A program made the translations under genes and the position numbers. DNA of 27,954 bases from NCBI GenBank assembly GCA_002083565.1, contig MSXM01000043.1, positions 18,545 through 46,498 on the forward strand, written 5' to 3'. Under the pieces are notes generated by a model. The model was not told the origin of the DNA, did no database searches, and worked only from the letters and a program-made list of their open reading frames with translations. Of this stretch, positions 7,601-16,611 are shown one piece after another. Each line of letters begins with the position of its first letter. The stretch's first letter is position 1. The stretch comes from Nitrospira sp. ST-bin4 (GTDB taxonomy: Bacteria > Nitrospirota > Nitrospiria > Nitrospirales > Nitrospiraceae).

Positions 7601-9983
7601 CTAAGGGCTTGATGGTGGCGGTTTCCGACAACGGCAGACCATCGATCAGCAGTTTCGGGTCGAGCGTGGTCTGGTAGTGGCGCCAGATGAGCTGCAGGAG
7701 GAGAGGCAGGGGTTTCGGCGTCCCGCTGGGCCGGGTATCGGTGTAGCCCAGGCGACGCAGCAGCGGGATCGACTGCAGCGCCTCGATGTACATACGCATG
7801 ATGTCGTCGGTTTCCGAGCCACCCCAGGCGAAGGACTCGAGATTGCGCAGATAGTCGTAACTGTATCCGACGCGCTGGTGGAATTCGGCCGATGTGGGGT
7901 GCAGTCCAAGTACCTTGAGCAGGTTTTCGGCGCCCTTTGCGCCGGTACCCAGTTGCGCGACGTCGCCGAGCTTTGCGGCCCACATCTTGTCGAACACGCG
8001 CAGGGCATTGACGAATATGGATTCGAAGTTCCGGCCGGGCAGGACATGCGCGCGGTCGTCGGAGTCGTCGCGACGCGGCTGCCAACGTTCCAGGGAGCTG
8101 GTGGGCAGGATGCCGTACGGCTGGTTGCCCACGCGAATTGCTGCGATCGGGCCGCGTCCCGTGACCATCTCGGTGAAATGTCCGCGCAGTGCGGAGCGGG
8201 CACCGTCCGCGATGACTTCATTGAGCATCTGGTCGAGGTAGTAACCGAGGGTGCCGGCATACAGCGCGCGATTCATGGCTACCGCTTCCGCATGATCGCG
8301 TCGGCCGGCTCCGTCCACGTGCAGCAGCGGTTCATAACGGATACCGAGGAAGTCGGCGAAGCGCTGGCCGTCGCTCGCGGCACTGCGGTCATCCGCGGGC
8401 GTGAAGCGGGCGGGGCTCGCCCCAGCCACTCCGGTTTCACCGCCGCGCGTGTAGCCGGAATCGTTGCCATCCGTATTGTTAGTCGGTGTGCCCTGGGCCA
8501 GCAGCTCGAAGCCGGCGTTCGAGTAGTGGTGACCGTCGATCAGTTCTTCGAGCAATGCCTGTCCGTCGCTGGCGTCGACGGAGAGCTTGATGCCGAGCAC
8601 CAGCAGCCGGTCGAAGCCCTGCTTCATGTCTTCGGAGCTGACGGCCACGCGAAATCCCAGTCCGCCCTCCACCGCACGGTCGAAATTCCGCACCCATTCG
8701 AACGCGGCGCCAAACTTGAGCGAGTTGTCGAGCACTTCGCGCGAGATCGACGCCTCGTCGTCGGGTGCATCGACGGGTGAGGGACCCAGTATGACGATGT
8801 CTTCTACCGGAAGTCCCACTTCGAAGACACGCCGCGTCTCGCCGCGCCATGCCATGACCACGAAACGGTCCGGCAGCACGCGAGAGTGTGGCGCCGTCGT
8901 CCAGGCATTCGGCTTGGTAGTGTGCTCGGGGAATTCCAGAGTCAGTTCGGCATCGGCGAGTGCGGCGTCCCAGTTGAGCGGGAGGCATGCGCGTGCGACC
9001 CACGCGGCGCGATTGGCGCCGAACCGTTTTGCAAGCAAATTCCAGGACGCGGAACGCCCGGCGTCATCCGTCGCGGCGCGGTATCCTGACCAGTACGCCT
9101 CGCCGTGCTCGATTTCCGGAGGCGTGAGCAACGCCTCGTGACTGGTGATCCCGATGTCGTCGGGATACACGCGCACCCACAGCTCTGCCGCCCCGTCCGG
9201 CAGTCCCGTCTTCCAGCGGGTTTCGATGCGCAGCGGCAGCAGCGTGATCGGCAGCCCGTCGTCCCAGGCCGAGATCAGTTCCTCCGGTCCGCGACCGGCA
9301 TACAGATCTTCGATGCGCTCGCGCAGGTCGGCTTCGCGCCGTGCCTTCATTCCACGCGCCTTCGTGACGTCGATCCGGTTCTGCGCGTCCTCGTCACCGA
9401 GCACGACGCTACGAGAACGGTCTTCCGCTGAGGCGATGTCGGCGGCGAGATCCCTGAGTCGCTTGTCGAGTGACTTGTTCTCCCTGGTAAGCCGGGCCGC
9501 GTCCTCCAGCCGCGCCTCTTCGCGCGCGAGCTCGTCTCGTTCCCGGTCTATCGCGACGCGCAGCCCGGCCCGGCGAGCTTGCGCGGCCTTGACGGCATCC
9601 TGCAGCGCGTCGATTTCCTGTTTCGCCGCGCGCGGCAGTTTTCCGGCCAGGTGAGCCACTTCGGCTGCGGCCGCGGCGATTGCACGTGGCGCAGCCGAGA
9701 GTCGCTCGCGCAGGGCTGTGACCCGCTCTCTGGCCGGTGCGAGTTTTTTGAGCTGCCGAGCGATGTTCGCCTTGCGCGCCTCGGTTGCCGCCGCCTGCGC
9801 CCGCAGCGCCCGCAGTTGCGCTTCCGTGGCCGGATCGCCTGCGCCTTCGCCGCGCTTCTCGCGCGCCAGCGCACGCTGCAGGGCGGCGCTGCGCAGCTGC
9901 AGCAGATAGAGCTGCTGGCGCGCGTTGTCATGCTCCAGCCTCGCGGCGCGAATGGCGGCAATATCTTCGGAATAGGTGCCCAT
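4692..9983 (-). CDS. Giant conserved hypothetical protein with N-terminal coiled coil
   Basis: The 1763-aa product starts at an ATG overlapping the upstream stop as TGATG. A longer reading from 10076 adds 31 residues lying inside the previous gene and is unlikely. Residues about 1-235 are Ala/Arg/Glu/Leu-rich heptad-like sequence, predicted to form long coiled coils. The remainder is globular and mixed, with ordered blocks such as LPLRIETRWKTGLPDG, ELWVRVYPDDIGITSHEALL and, near residue 618, RVGNQPYGILPTSSLERW. No signal peptide, membrane span or catalytic motif is obvious. Similar phrases occur, as I recall, in large uncharacterised proteins of actinobacteria and cyanobacteria. The size and coiled coil suggest a scaffold or structural role in a complex with its neighbours. 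That role is inference only, and a toxin-like or envelope function is equally open. Confidence 0.85.
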   Translation of the reverse strand: MGTYSEDIAAIRAARLEHDNARQQLYLLQLRSAALQRALAREKRGEGAGDPATEAQLRALRAQAAATEARKANIARQLKKLAPARERVTALRERLSAAPRAIAAAAAEVAHLAGKLPRAAKQEIDALQDAVKAAQARRAGLRVAIDRERDELAREEARLEDAARLTRENKSLDKRLRDLAADIASAEDRSRSVVLGDEDAQNRIDVTKARGMKARREADLRERIEDLYAGRGPEELISAWDDGLPITLLPLRIETRWKTGLPDGAAELWVRVYPDDIGITSHEALLTPPEIEHGEAYWSGYRAATDDAGRSASWNLLAKRFGANRAAWVARACLPLNWDAALADAELTLEFPEHTTKPNAWTTAPHSRVLPDRFVVMAWRGETRRVFEVGLPVEDIVILGPSPVDAPDDEASISREVLDNSLKFGAAFEWVRNFDRAVEGGLGFRVAVSSEDMKQGFDRLLVLGIKLSVDASDGQALLEELIDGHHYSNAGFELLAQGTPTNNTDGNDSGYTRGGETGVAGASPARFTPADDRSAASDGQRFADFLGIRYEPLLHVDGAGRRDHAEAVAMNRALYAGTLGYYLDQMLNEVIADGARSALRGHFTEMVTGRGPIAAIRVGNQPYGILPTSSLERWQPRRDDSDDRAHVLPGRNFESIFVNALRVFDKMWAAKLGDVAQLGTGAKGAENLLKVLGLHPTSAEFHQRVGYSYDYLRNLESFAWGGSETDDIMRMYIEALQSIPLLRRLGYTDTRPSGTPKPLPLLLQLIWRHYQTTLDPKLLIDGLPLSETATIKPLGTSGTNYIDWLIANASNANALERQDFGGAARPSALLYMMLHFSLIMESSRAIHDFLTGFEINADELVRSRKFLNISDTSPSVWEVFRAPARSIAASSASSEPLLTVVHAPQALTGAGAGLGQQKAALDVLRTLPTGRLERALVEHLDTLSYRLDAWQTSLFTRRLHAQRRLDQPAGKRRTGAYLGAYGYLENVKPSAGARVPVAGEDNLFTETGNGGYVHAASLNHATAAALLRNGYLTHASPSDPQALAVNLSSGRVQRARYLIEGIRNGQSLETLLGVQFERGLHDWTTRNPNPVILDDLKPEFRAAFPIVRTRVPAAGAPAGATEVQEDHQVVNGLTLARTTAPFPWGVAGLTGLSTEQENALKAEKASIENTLDALRDLLTAESAYQLALGNFDRAAAVLQSAGSSTLPPDIEVLDTPRGTQLAFTQRLAVQFDAAAAGNPWNPIALTERARLEPALNAWLGDLLGTPGTICCRVAAVNGEGVVLNDGAGPIEDTISVEDLDLQPIDFIYLVRSQAESSGAAELETRVRHVFASERALADDAIVRITFADAGSAAGVRSFAEVLPLADRLRKLLGTARPLDGRHFYCASRDPAPPTDNPGRIDTGELLTRVSTRVAAVRDQLRALGAAADDARASTQAADVTALRAALIAVARIGFGYAMPRSTTGTDIAQRDELVAQADAMVKRATELGTATDTLLADAAAASGAQEVMRLLGSAVKTWMGADMVLLPRFVYGDEYAVRDADAARGALLVHARSAGSVLPVEEWLHGVACVRERVHEFEVFRMMADAARVTPLPLTAFQLPFRTNDSWLGVQFPSTMEVAHDTVSMVQHLPQGFSAAGPQCGLLIDEWTESVPNRQEVTGLTFNYNAPNSAPPQAILLAVSPNETGAWSWDDLVDSVLDTFRRAKLRAVEPDSLGDAAGIGTLLPAVVAEFSTSPASVSLDYSMVLAEIRLPVMQMMSVNTKGG

Positions 9984-12900
9984 CAGAGTCCCTCCAGCAT
10001 CTCTTTGGCGTGCATCGCGATCATCACCGGCGCCTGGAGCAGGATGTTCGCCATGCGCGCGGAGTCGCTGCCCCACTGCGCAAGGCTTTCACCCGCACCG
10101 GCCGGCACGAAGTTCTGGGGCTGCACGCTGGTGTCGACGAACATCTGCCCGGCGGGGAAACGATCCCAGGCAAGGTCATTCCAGGTTAGCGGTGTAGTGC
10201 TGTTGTCATCCGGTTCGAACGCGATGTCCATGCCGAAGCGTGGTTCGCCCGGCAATTGCTGGATGATGAAGTAGTAGCCCCAGTCGTCGTTGTCCGTCTG
10301 CGGATTCGCGGCGCCCTTGGCCTGTTCGGCCGTCAGGTCGAAACCGAAGAAGCGGATGTCAGGATCGACCGAAGCCTTGAACACGGGAAACTTGATCTCG
10401 CGATCGATATCGGCCTGGTTTTCGACGTTGGCTATCACCGGCTCACGCTGCGGCTGCGGATTGCCATTCGAGTCGCGCGCCAGGTGGGCCTTCTGCGCGT
10501 AGATCAGCGTGTTCGGATATTTCTTCAGCAGGTCGCCGCGGATCGTGAGCACCACCTGCTCGCCGGGCGGACGTTGCGGATTGCGATGCGAGCCGAGCGC
10601 GGAGGTGGATGTCCAGCTGTCGAGGGGCGTGATGTCCTTGGATTTTTCGGAGGTCGCGCTGGCGCTTTCGCCGGTGGGTGTCGCGAGAATGCCGCGTGTG
10701 TCCCAGAATTTCCGGAAGTAGCTGCCACGCTGATCGGTCGGATACTCACGCCACAGCAGCTCCTTGCCGAACTCGGTGTTGAGACCCGCGAGATACGCCT
10801 CGATGAACGGCGGATTGGTTTCCAGTAGCGTGATGCTGTTGGGAGGCAGGAGCTTGAGATTCGGCAGTAGCAGCTCCGACGACAGGTCACGCAGTTTCTC
10901 GTACATCGGATCGTCGAAGTCCGGATATGCCATGGCGGGCACGAGATGTTCGGGCTCGAGCAACCAGGTGGGCGCGAAGTCGAACTTGACTCCGGCCGTG
11001 ACGAATTTTGGGAAAGCGGTGAGCGGATTCAGCGCGGCACTCAACTTGATACCCGCGTTATCGAGATCAAAGTTCTCGCGCACCGGCTCGGCGGCGCGGA
11101 TGGTCAGGCGTTGTTCGAGCCGCGTCGCTGCTAGCCGGAAAGCTTCCGCCTGTGCGCTGTCCCTGCCGGAACCTCCGGGAGTGAACGTCGTGACGGTGGT
11201 GAAGCCGATCGCGCCGGGGTTTGCCGACGTGGTCTCGGTCGCGGTGGTGACCTGTGTGGCGCCGCCGCCGCGCGGCGGAACAACCGGATTGATTTCGACG
11301 AACCCGAAATCGCTGCGTGGCGACACCTGGTTCAGAACATCGACCACGGTGCCCGGATCGATGATGCCGCCGGGGCCCCCCGGCGCACCGGGCCCGGGCT
11401 GCGGCGGGTGATTGCTCGCCCACACAGAGGCGGTGATGAGCGCGACCATTGCGAGCCCGATCACCAGTACCCAGGCGCCGGTGAAGAGCCCGACCAGCAG
11501 CAACAGCACGATCAGGGTGATGAACAGTAGCCAGCGATGACGCAGCAGCCACTGCAGCCAGCCCGGTACTGCGGGCGGCAATTCTTTTACGACGCTGTCG
11601 TCGGTGACCAGGTCCGAGCCCGGCTTCTTGGGTGGCGCGGCCGTCAGTACCCCGTCTGCCATGTCCTTGATGAGTGCCTCGTGCGTGAATCCTCCGTCCG
11701 CCCGGGTGATGCGGCGCGCGAACGCACCACGGGGCCGCAGGAAACGCCGCAGTGCGCCGCTGAGTGCCGCCGCCGGCAGCGTGCTCTGGTTGACGAGGTG
11801 TTGAAGCGTGGTCGGCGAACCGCGGATCTTGCGCAGCGTGCCGCCAAAAAACGCCAACTTGCGCTCGGTGGAAAACTTCGCGCCGAGGTTGACGTACACC
11901 GCCTCGCTGGCACGCATGGCGTACGCGGCGAGACGGATGAGGCGGTTCGCCTCGAGCACTTTCTGCACCTGCTTCCAGGCCCGCGCCACGTAGTTTTCCT
12001 GGTTCTCCTGCACGACGCGCGTACCGAACCCTGCCGAGACACGATTGCGAGGATCGCGGTTGAGCGCATCCACCCAGCCGCTGCGCGTCACGTCCACGGT
12101 GTGCTTGCGCGCGTGGTGCTCGCCGTAGATAGGCGGCGAGACCACGGGCAGCGGTGCAGTGGCCGGATTGCTGCGACGCTGCTCGGGGAAATTCAGTACA
12201 GACTGCAGCTCCTGCAGGAACTGGCGTGTGGGATCGACGTTCGAAGGCCGAGGCCGGGTGGTCGGCGCCTTGAGTGCGCCCTCGAGCCCGAGAACAGTCT
12301 GTTTCTCGTCGGCGGGCACCACCTGGCCGATGTTGGTGCCGACCGTCAGACCCCAGCCAGGTTTCTCGCCGTCCATGTTGCGAATACCGAGGTGCGAGTC
12401 GGCCACCTTGGGTTCGAGCCGCTTGACCATCGACTCGAAGTCCTCGTTCTCTCCGGTGCGGAAGCGCCACTGAAAGAACACCGGCAGCTCCACCGCGCCT
12501 GGTGCGCCGCTCCAGGCCGGCAGCTGGGCGTCGACATCCTTCGGGTTCTGGCCGAGGCCGGCGAGCCGCCCCGTCTCGAAGGCTGGCACGACGAAGGCAC
12601 CGTAGGGTGTGTTGGGCTTGAGCTTCCGGGGGCTGGTGAGCCGGCTGATGATGCGATCCGAATTCGGATGATCCGGCTGCTGCAGCGACTCGAGGAAGCG
12701 CTCGAACTGCGACGCGTCGGCAAAGGTCTCGTTGGTATGCACGTGTGCCCACGCCCAGGTCTGCGTGGCCGGTGGCAGCGAGGCGCTCGAACTCACCTTG
12801 AGCACCGGCAGCGGCATGCGTCTTTCGATCGTGAATTCGCCCGGGGTCTCGTCGGTATCCTCTTCGAGGACCACGAGCGCCAGCCACGGGCGCAGCCTGG

Positions 12901-13231
12901 CGCCCGCTGGCGCGGCCGGCGTGTAACGCCAGGGCAGGTCCTCATCGTAGAACTCGACGAACGCAAGGTAGTTCGGCTCGAAGTCAGTGACCCAGTCTTT
13001 CGGCTCGGTACGTACGACGTTTGAGTTGCTGATCCCTGTCACATCGCCCGGGCCCATCAACTTGAATTCTTTGTGCACGGGGCGCGTGTTCACGCTCACG
13101 TCCACCGGTACCGTGGCACGCTCCTTGACCGTGCCGCCGGACGCGCCGAGCGTGTCGGTCTGGATGATCGATCGGCCGATGCCCTTACGCAGCCAGGCGC
13201 TGAATGTGTATTTGCCGACGGTCAAGCTCAT
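9983..13231 (-). CDS. Large conserved hypothetical protein with central membrane hairpin
   Basis: This 1082-aa protein starts at an ATG that overlaps the upstream stop by four bases (ATGA). There is no N-terminal signal. Residues about 567-607 form a long, strongly hydrophobic stretch (WLLFITLIVLLLLVGLFTGA and onward) with a Gly-containing break, consistent with two closely spaced transmembrane helices. A Pro/Gly-rich linker (PGPGAPGGPGG) follows directly. The N-terminal half contains WLALVVLEEDTDETPGEF and VELPVFFQWRFRTGENEDFE. The C-terminal half contains LLETNPPFIEAYLAGLN, ELLWREYPTDQRGSYFRKFW and GYYFIIQQLPGEPRFGMDI. I recall these C-terminal phrases as conserved across distant bacteria in uncharacterised proteins. 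The hairpin would place both halves on the same side of a membrane. It is the only protein of the operon with a clear membrane segment, so it may anchor the others; that is inference. Confidence 0.85.
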   Translation of the reverse strand: MSLTVGKYTFSAWLRKGIGRSIIQTDTLGASGGTVKERATVPVDVSVNTRPVHKEFKLMGPGDVTGISNSNVVRTEPKDWVTDFEPNYLAFVEFYDEDLPWRYTPAAPAGARLRPWLALVVLEEDTDETPGEFTIERRMPLPVLKVSSSASLPPATQTWAWAHVHTNETFADASQFERFLESLQQPDHPNSDRIISRLTSPRKLKPNTPYGAFVVPAFETGRLAGLGQNPKDVDAQLPAWSGAPGAVELPVFFQWRFRTGENEDFESMVKRLEPKVADSHLGIRNMDGEKPGWGLTVGTNIGQVVPADEKQTVLGLEGALKAPTTRPRPSNVDPTRQFLQELQSVLNFPEQRRSNPATAPLPVVSPPIYGEHHARKHTVDVTRSGWVDALNRDPRNRVSAGFGTRVVQENQENYVARAWKQVQKVLEANRLIRLAAYAMRASEAVYVNLGAKFSTERKLAFFGGTLRKIRGSPTTLQHLVNQSTLPAAALSGALRRFLRPRGAFARRITRADGGFTHEALIKDMADGVLTAAPPKKPGSDLVTDDSVVKELPPAVPGWLQWLLRHRWLLFITLIVLLLLVGLFTGAWVLVIGLAMVALITASVWASNHPPQPGPGAPGGPGGIIDPGTVVDVLNQVSPRSDFGFVEINPVVPPRGGGATQVTTATETTSANPGAIGFTTVTTFTPGGSGRDSAQAEAFRLAATRLEQRLTIRAAEPVRENFDLDNAGIKLSAALNPLTAFPKFVTAGVKFDFAPTWLLEPEHLVPAMAYPDFDDPMYEKLRDLSSELLLPNLKLLPPNSITLLETNPPFIEAYLAGLNTEFGKELLWREYPTDQRGSYFRKFWDTRGILATPTGESASATSEKSKDITPLDSWTSTSALGSHRNPQRPPGEQVVLTIRGDLLKKYPNTLIYAQKAHLARDSNGNPQPQREPVIANVENQADIDREIKFPVFKASVDPDIRFFGFDLTAEQAKGAANPQTDNDDWGYYFIIQQLPGEPRFGMDIAFEPDDNSTTPLTWNDLAWDRFPAGQMFVDTSVQPQNFVPAGAGESLAQWGSDSARMANILLQAPVMIAMHAKEMLEGL

Positions 13232-16200
13232 GCGGCCCCCGCCATCTCGACTTCGTGGCGCGCCATCACCTGGATCTCACCCGCGAGTTCCGGGTGGTCG
13301 CGCAGGATTTCGTTTCGCAGCGCGTACGCTTCGGCCTGTGTCGCCGCCGTGTACTTGGTTGCAGCCGGCGAGAAGTCCTTCACCGTGACCACCTGGTAGG
13401 CACCCTGGTGTGCGTCGGTATTCACGACCACGGCCGCGGGACCGTTGCCGCCGCTCTTGCGCGCCGCGACCGACAATTCATTGGTGCCCACCGATCCGCC
13501 GAGGAACATCATGTCGAGGAAAACCTTGGGCAGTGCCCACGACCCGGCGGGGAAGGTCTGCTTGCGGTGTACGTAGCTCATCTCGTAATCGACATCGCGT
13601 ACCACATTGGCACCGGTCGAAGAGGCGTCTCCGGTCGCGAATCGCAGTCCGCTCGGCATAGATTCGAACGACTTGCGCGACAGCTTCTCGCTGTCGCTGA
13701 GCTTGAGGAAATTGCCGACGGCAAATTCTTCGCGCGCGGGCTGCGAATCCGTGCCCGCCGAGGTGATTGCAAACGTGGTGTCGCCCGTGACCGAATTGTT
13801 GCTGAACTGCTGGATGGCCAGGCCGAGCGGCGTCACTTTCTGGCTCACGCTGAGCACACCAAAGGGATGCAGCAGCAGCGCATCCTGCGGTACCGCGGTC
13901 TCGCGCAGGGTCACCGTCTGGCTCACGTTGGTCGGCAGCTCGGCGATCCAGTTGCGGCCGTCCTTGATGGCTTCCTCCAGACGATCGAGTACATTGATGG
14001 CTTCGAGCAGCGGGTCCACCGGATCGTCGCCCCAGGTCTCGTCGAAACCGACGCTGATACTGAAGAACAGGATCTTGAGGCGCGCATCGCCCTTGGCATG
14101 CCAGGGAGTCGGTCCCGACAGCTCCGCGGACACGTCAATGCCTGCGATCACGTCCGTGCCCTTGCGCAACGCGAGGCCGGCGTATAGGTTCGCGACGAAG
14201 TGCAGCGGAATGAACTGTACCAGCAGGTCGTATCCCAGGAACCCGTAGATGTTGAAGCCTGCGGCTTCGGCATACAGCTCCACCTTCGCGCCAGACTGCA
14301 GTGAGTTGGAGGTCAGGGCGAAATAGGTTTGTGCCATGAGGCGCGGGTTCTCGCCCGACAGCAGCGCGATGCCGATGCGTTTCATGCCGGTGAGATCGGG
14401 CGGGATCTCCTTGAACGCCGGGTGGAAGCCTCCGACGCTGATGACGAACAGTTTCTGCGCGCCCCAGCCGATGCGCAGCGCCATATCACCCGTCAGCACG
14501 AACACCAGCAGTGTGGAGTCGAACAGCGAGGCGTCGAACCAGATCAGGCCTTCATCGAAGTCGATGCCACCCGCGAAATTCACCTGTAGCTTGAGTACCG
14601 GCGCGTCCTCGGTGGGTAGGATGAAGCGCAGCACCCCGATGATGGTGAGTTGCGGCGCCGGAATGTCGAGGATGATGCCGATCTCGAGCGTGATGATAGC
14701 CGGCGAGCCCCAGCCGAGCTTGCCCATCGGCGCCACGATGAAGTGGCCCTTCGTGATAGGGAAGAACGCCTTGAGGTCGCTGACGATGCGCGTGATGTTC
14801 CCGATCACATCCGGCGGGAACAGGATGCTGCTGACACCGCCGGTGCGCACGCCGAGGCGCAACGCCTCGCTGTCGAGCGAGCGGTTGAGGCCGAGCAATC
14901 CGCCGACGCCGATCAGCACGAAGCCGTAACCGAGCTGGATCGGCGTGAACTCCGCGGTCACCAAGATCAGCAGCGCAAAACCCTTGCTGCCGTCCGGCAT
15001 CTTCGTGTTGATGATGCCGATGGCCTTGAGCGTAAACACGCCCTTGAACGACAATTCCAGGGCGCCGATGTATTCGCCCTTGTCGTAGTCAAGCGAGAGG
15101 AAGCCGCCGCCGGTGATCGGGCCGGCCTGCACGCGCAGCCCCACGCCGTTCGGAGGCTTGAAGCCGATGTCGAGCTGCGCTGCGCCGAGGTTGCCGCTGT
15201 TGCCCGGCGGGAAGGAGAGCGTTGCGGTCACGCCCATGTTCTGCACGACTGCCTGCAGCGGGCCTAACAATGCTTTGATGTCCGCGCCGATACTGAGCGG
15301 AATCTTGCCGTCGCGCAGCGCGGCAGCCAGCGTCAGCGCTTCGATGGAAATCGGCCCGAGCTCGATGTGCAGAGGTAGGCGCACCTCCAACGCACTGCTG
15401 CCGCTGAAATAGAAGCCGCGTTCGGTGGACACCCCCATGAGCATGGAAAAGTCGGCTTCGATGACTGTGCCGGGCAGGATCTTGCCGATGAAGCCGTCGC
15501 CCTTGCGACCGTCGATGATCACCTTGCCGTCGTTGAGCGTGCCGCTGAGATCAAGCTGACCGTTGGCTGTGCCGCCCGAGAAACTCAGGCGCGTGTTCAC
15601 GCCGAGCGTGAAATCGCCGAATTCCATTCGGCTGCCCGTGGCCTGGCCGAAGATGATGAACGGGGCAGGCGGGTCTTTCTTGAGGATCAGTCGAGCACCG
15701 AAGGTGCCGTCGAAGCTGCTCACCGAGGGCGGTGTGAACGTGACGCTGCCGTCGGTCCTGATAGTCAGGTCGGTGTTGAGCGGGATGTTGGCGGCGGCTT
15801 CGACTTCGAGCTTCGCGTCCGGGCCGAGCGGAATGGTGATGGTGCCGGTTGAGAACTCGTCCTTGAGGCGGATCGCGAGGCCTACGACGCCGGAGGCGGT
15901 GGGCACCATCTCGAGAAGGACCATGTCGAGCCGCTTTGGCGTCGCGGTGTCGTCGTAGAACACCGGCAAGCCGGACATAGCGATGAGCTTTTCCAGGCGC
16001 GGGAAAAGCTTGCTGCCGTCGAACGAGGAATCCCAGCCGTACAGCGAGACCGCCTTGGCGGCCGGATCGCTGACCCAGTCGCCGATGGCATTGAAGTTGT
16101 AGCTGTAAATCGTGTACGGCGGATTGTCGGGATCGGCTGGATCGACGTCGAAGTCCGTACGGTCGAGCAGGCCGAAGAATTCGACTGCGTCGTTCAGGCC

Positions 16201-16611
16201 ACGGATGGCATCGAGGTAGTTGCCGAGCAGCTTGTTGAAGATGCGCTCTGCGATCTGCCCGGCGTCGGGATGCAATCCGTTCGCCGCAGTTGCCAGGGCG
16301 TCAAATGCCGAAACGATCTCGCCTACTTTGACGGTGGCGAGGATGGCATCCGTGCCGACCGAGCCCCAGTCGGGGTCTTCCTTGTCGATCTCCTTGATGA
16401 TGTTGGTGACGAGCGTGATCAGCTCTTCGGTCTTGTCGACGATGGTGGTGATAGGACCACTCAGCGTCGCAACCTGCCCGGCAGTCAGGGGAATTCCCAT
16501 CTCGGCGAAGAAGCCAACATCGCGCGGCGCGACCAGATCGTTACGCAGCGGCTCCATGAGCTTGGACAGCTCGGCCGCCACCGCTGCCAGTGTGTCGCGT
16601 TGTTCGCTCAC
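13228..16611 (-). CDS. DUF6603-like large protein
   Basis: The 1127-aa product starts at a GTG overlapping the upstream stop as GTGA. The N-terminal 150 residues look helical (LSKLMEPLRNDLVAP, ITTIVDKTEELITLVTNIIK). The bulk is Gly-rich, alternating hydrophobic sequence typical of extended beta structure, such as GYGFVLIGVGGLLGLNRSLD, PITKGHFIVAPMGKLGWGSP and FDASLFDSTLLVFVLTGDMA. This middle-to-C-terminal part (about residues 450-900) resembles what I know as DUF6603, a domain without known function. No signal peptide or transmembrane helix is present, although the long amphipathic beta pattern could suit a lipid-contacting or beta-solenoid-like fold. It links the protease block to the giant-protein block, with overlapping reading frames on both sides. 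The domain name is from memory. Confidence 0.8.
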   Translation of the reverse strand: MSEQRDTLAAVAAELSKLMEPLRNDLVAPRDVGFFAEMGIPLTAGQVATLSGPITTIVDKTEELITLVTNIIKEIDKEDPDWGSVGTDAILATVKVGEIVSAFDALATAANGLHPDAGQIAERIFNKLLGNYLDAIRGLNDAVEFFGLLDRTDFDVDPADPDNPPYTIYSYNFNAIGDWVSDPAAKAVSLYGWDSSFDGSKLFPRLEKLIAMSGLPVFYDDTATPKRLDMVLLEMVPTASGVVGLAIRLKDEFSTGTITIPLGPDAKLEVEAAANIPLNTDLTIRTDGSVTFTPPSVSSFDGTFGARLILKKDPPAPFIIFGQATGSRMEFGDFTLGVNTRLSFSGGTANGQLDLSGTLNDGKVIIDGRKGDGFIGKILPGTVIEADFSMLMGVSTERGFYFSGSSALEVRLPLHIELGPISIEALTLAAALRDGKIPLSIGADIKALLGPLQAVVQNMGVTATLSFPPGNSGNLGAAQLDIGFKPPNGVGLRVQAGPITGGGFLSLDYDKGEYIGALELSFKGVFTLKAIGIINTKMPDGSKGFALLILVTAEFTPIQLGYGFVLIGVGGLLGLNRSLDSEALRLGVRTGGVSSILFPPDVIGNITRIVSDLKAFFPITKGHFIVAPMGKLGWGSPAIITLEIGIILDIPAPQLTIIGVLRFILPTEDAPVLKLQVNFAGGIDFDEGLIWFDASLFDSTLLVFVLTGDMALRIGWGAQKLFVISVGGFHPAFKEIPPDLTGMKRIGIALLSGENPRLMAQTYFALTSNSLQSGAKVELYAEAAGFNIYGFLGYDLLVQFIPLHFVANLYAGLALRKGTDVIAGIDVSAELSGPTPWHAKGDARLKILFFSISVGFDETWGDDPVDPLLEAINVLDRLEEAIKDGRNWIAELPTNVSQTVTLRETAVPQDALLLHPFGVLSVSQKVTPLGLAIQQFSNNSVTGDTTFAITSAGTDSQPAREEFAVGNFLKLSDSEKLSRKSFESMPSGLRFATGDASSTGANVVRDVDYEMSYVHRKQTFPAGSWALPKVFLDMMFLGGSVGTNELSVAARKSGGNGPAAVVVNTDAHQGAYQVVTVKDFSPAATKYTAATQAEAYALRNEILRDHPELAGEIQVMARHEVEMAGAA

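Noticed and set aside
11067..12887. 606-codon ORF on the minus strand inside the 1082-aa gene
   Set aside because: Arg/Ala/Gly-rich translation typical of an alternative frame in GC-rich coding DNA; the main frame has ordered domains and coupled start and stop.
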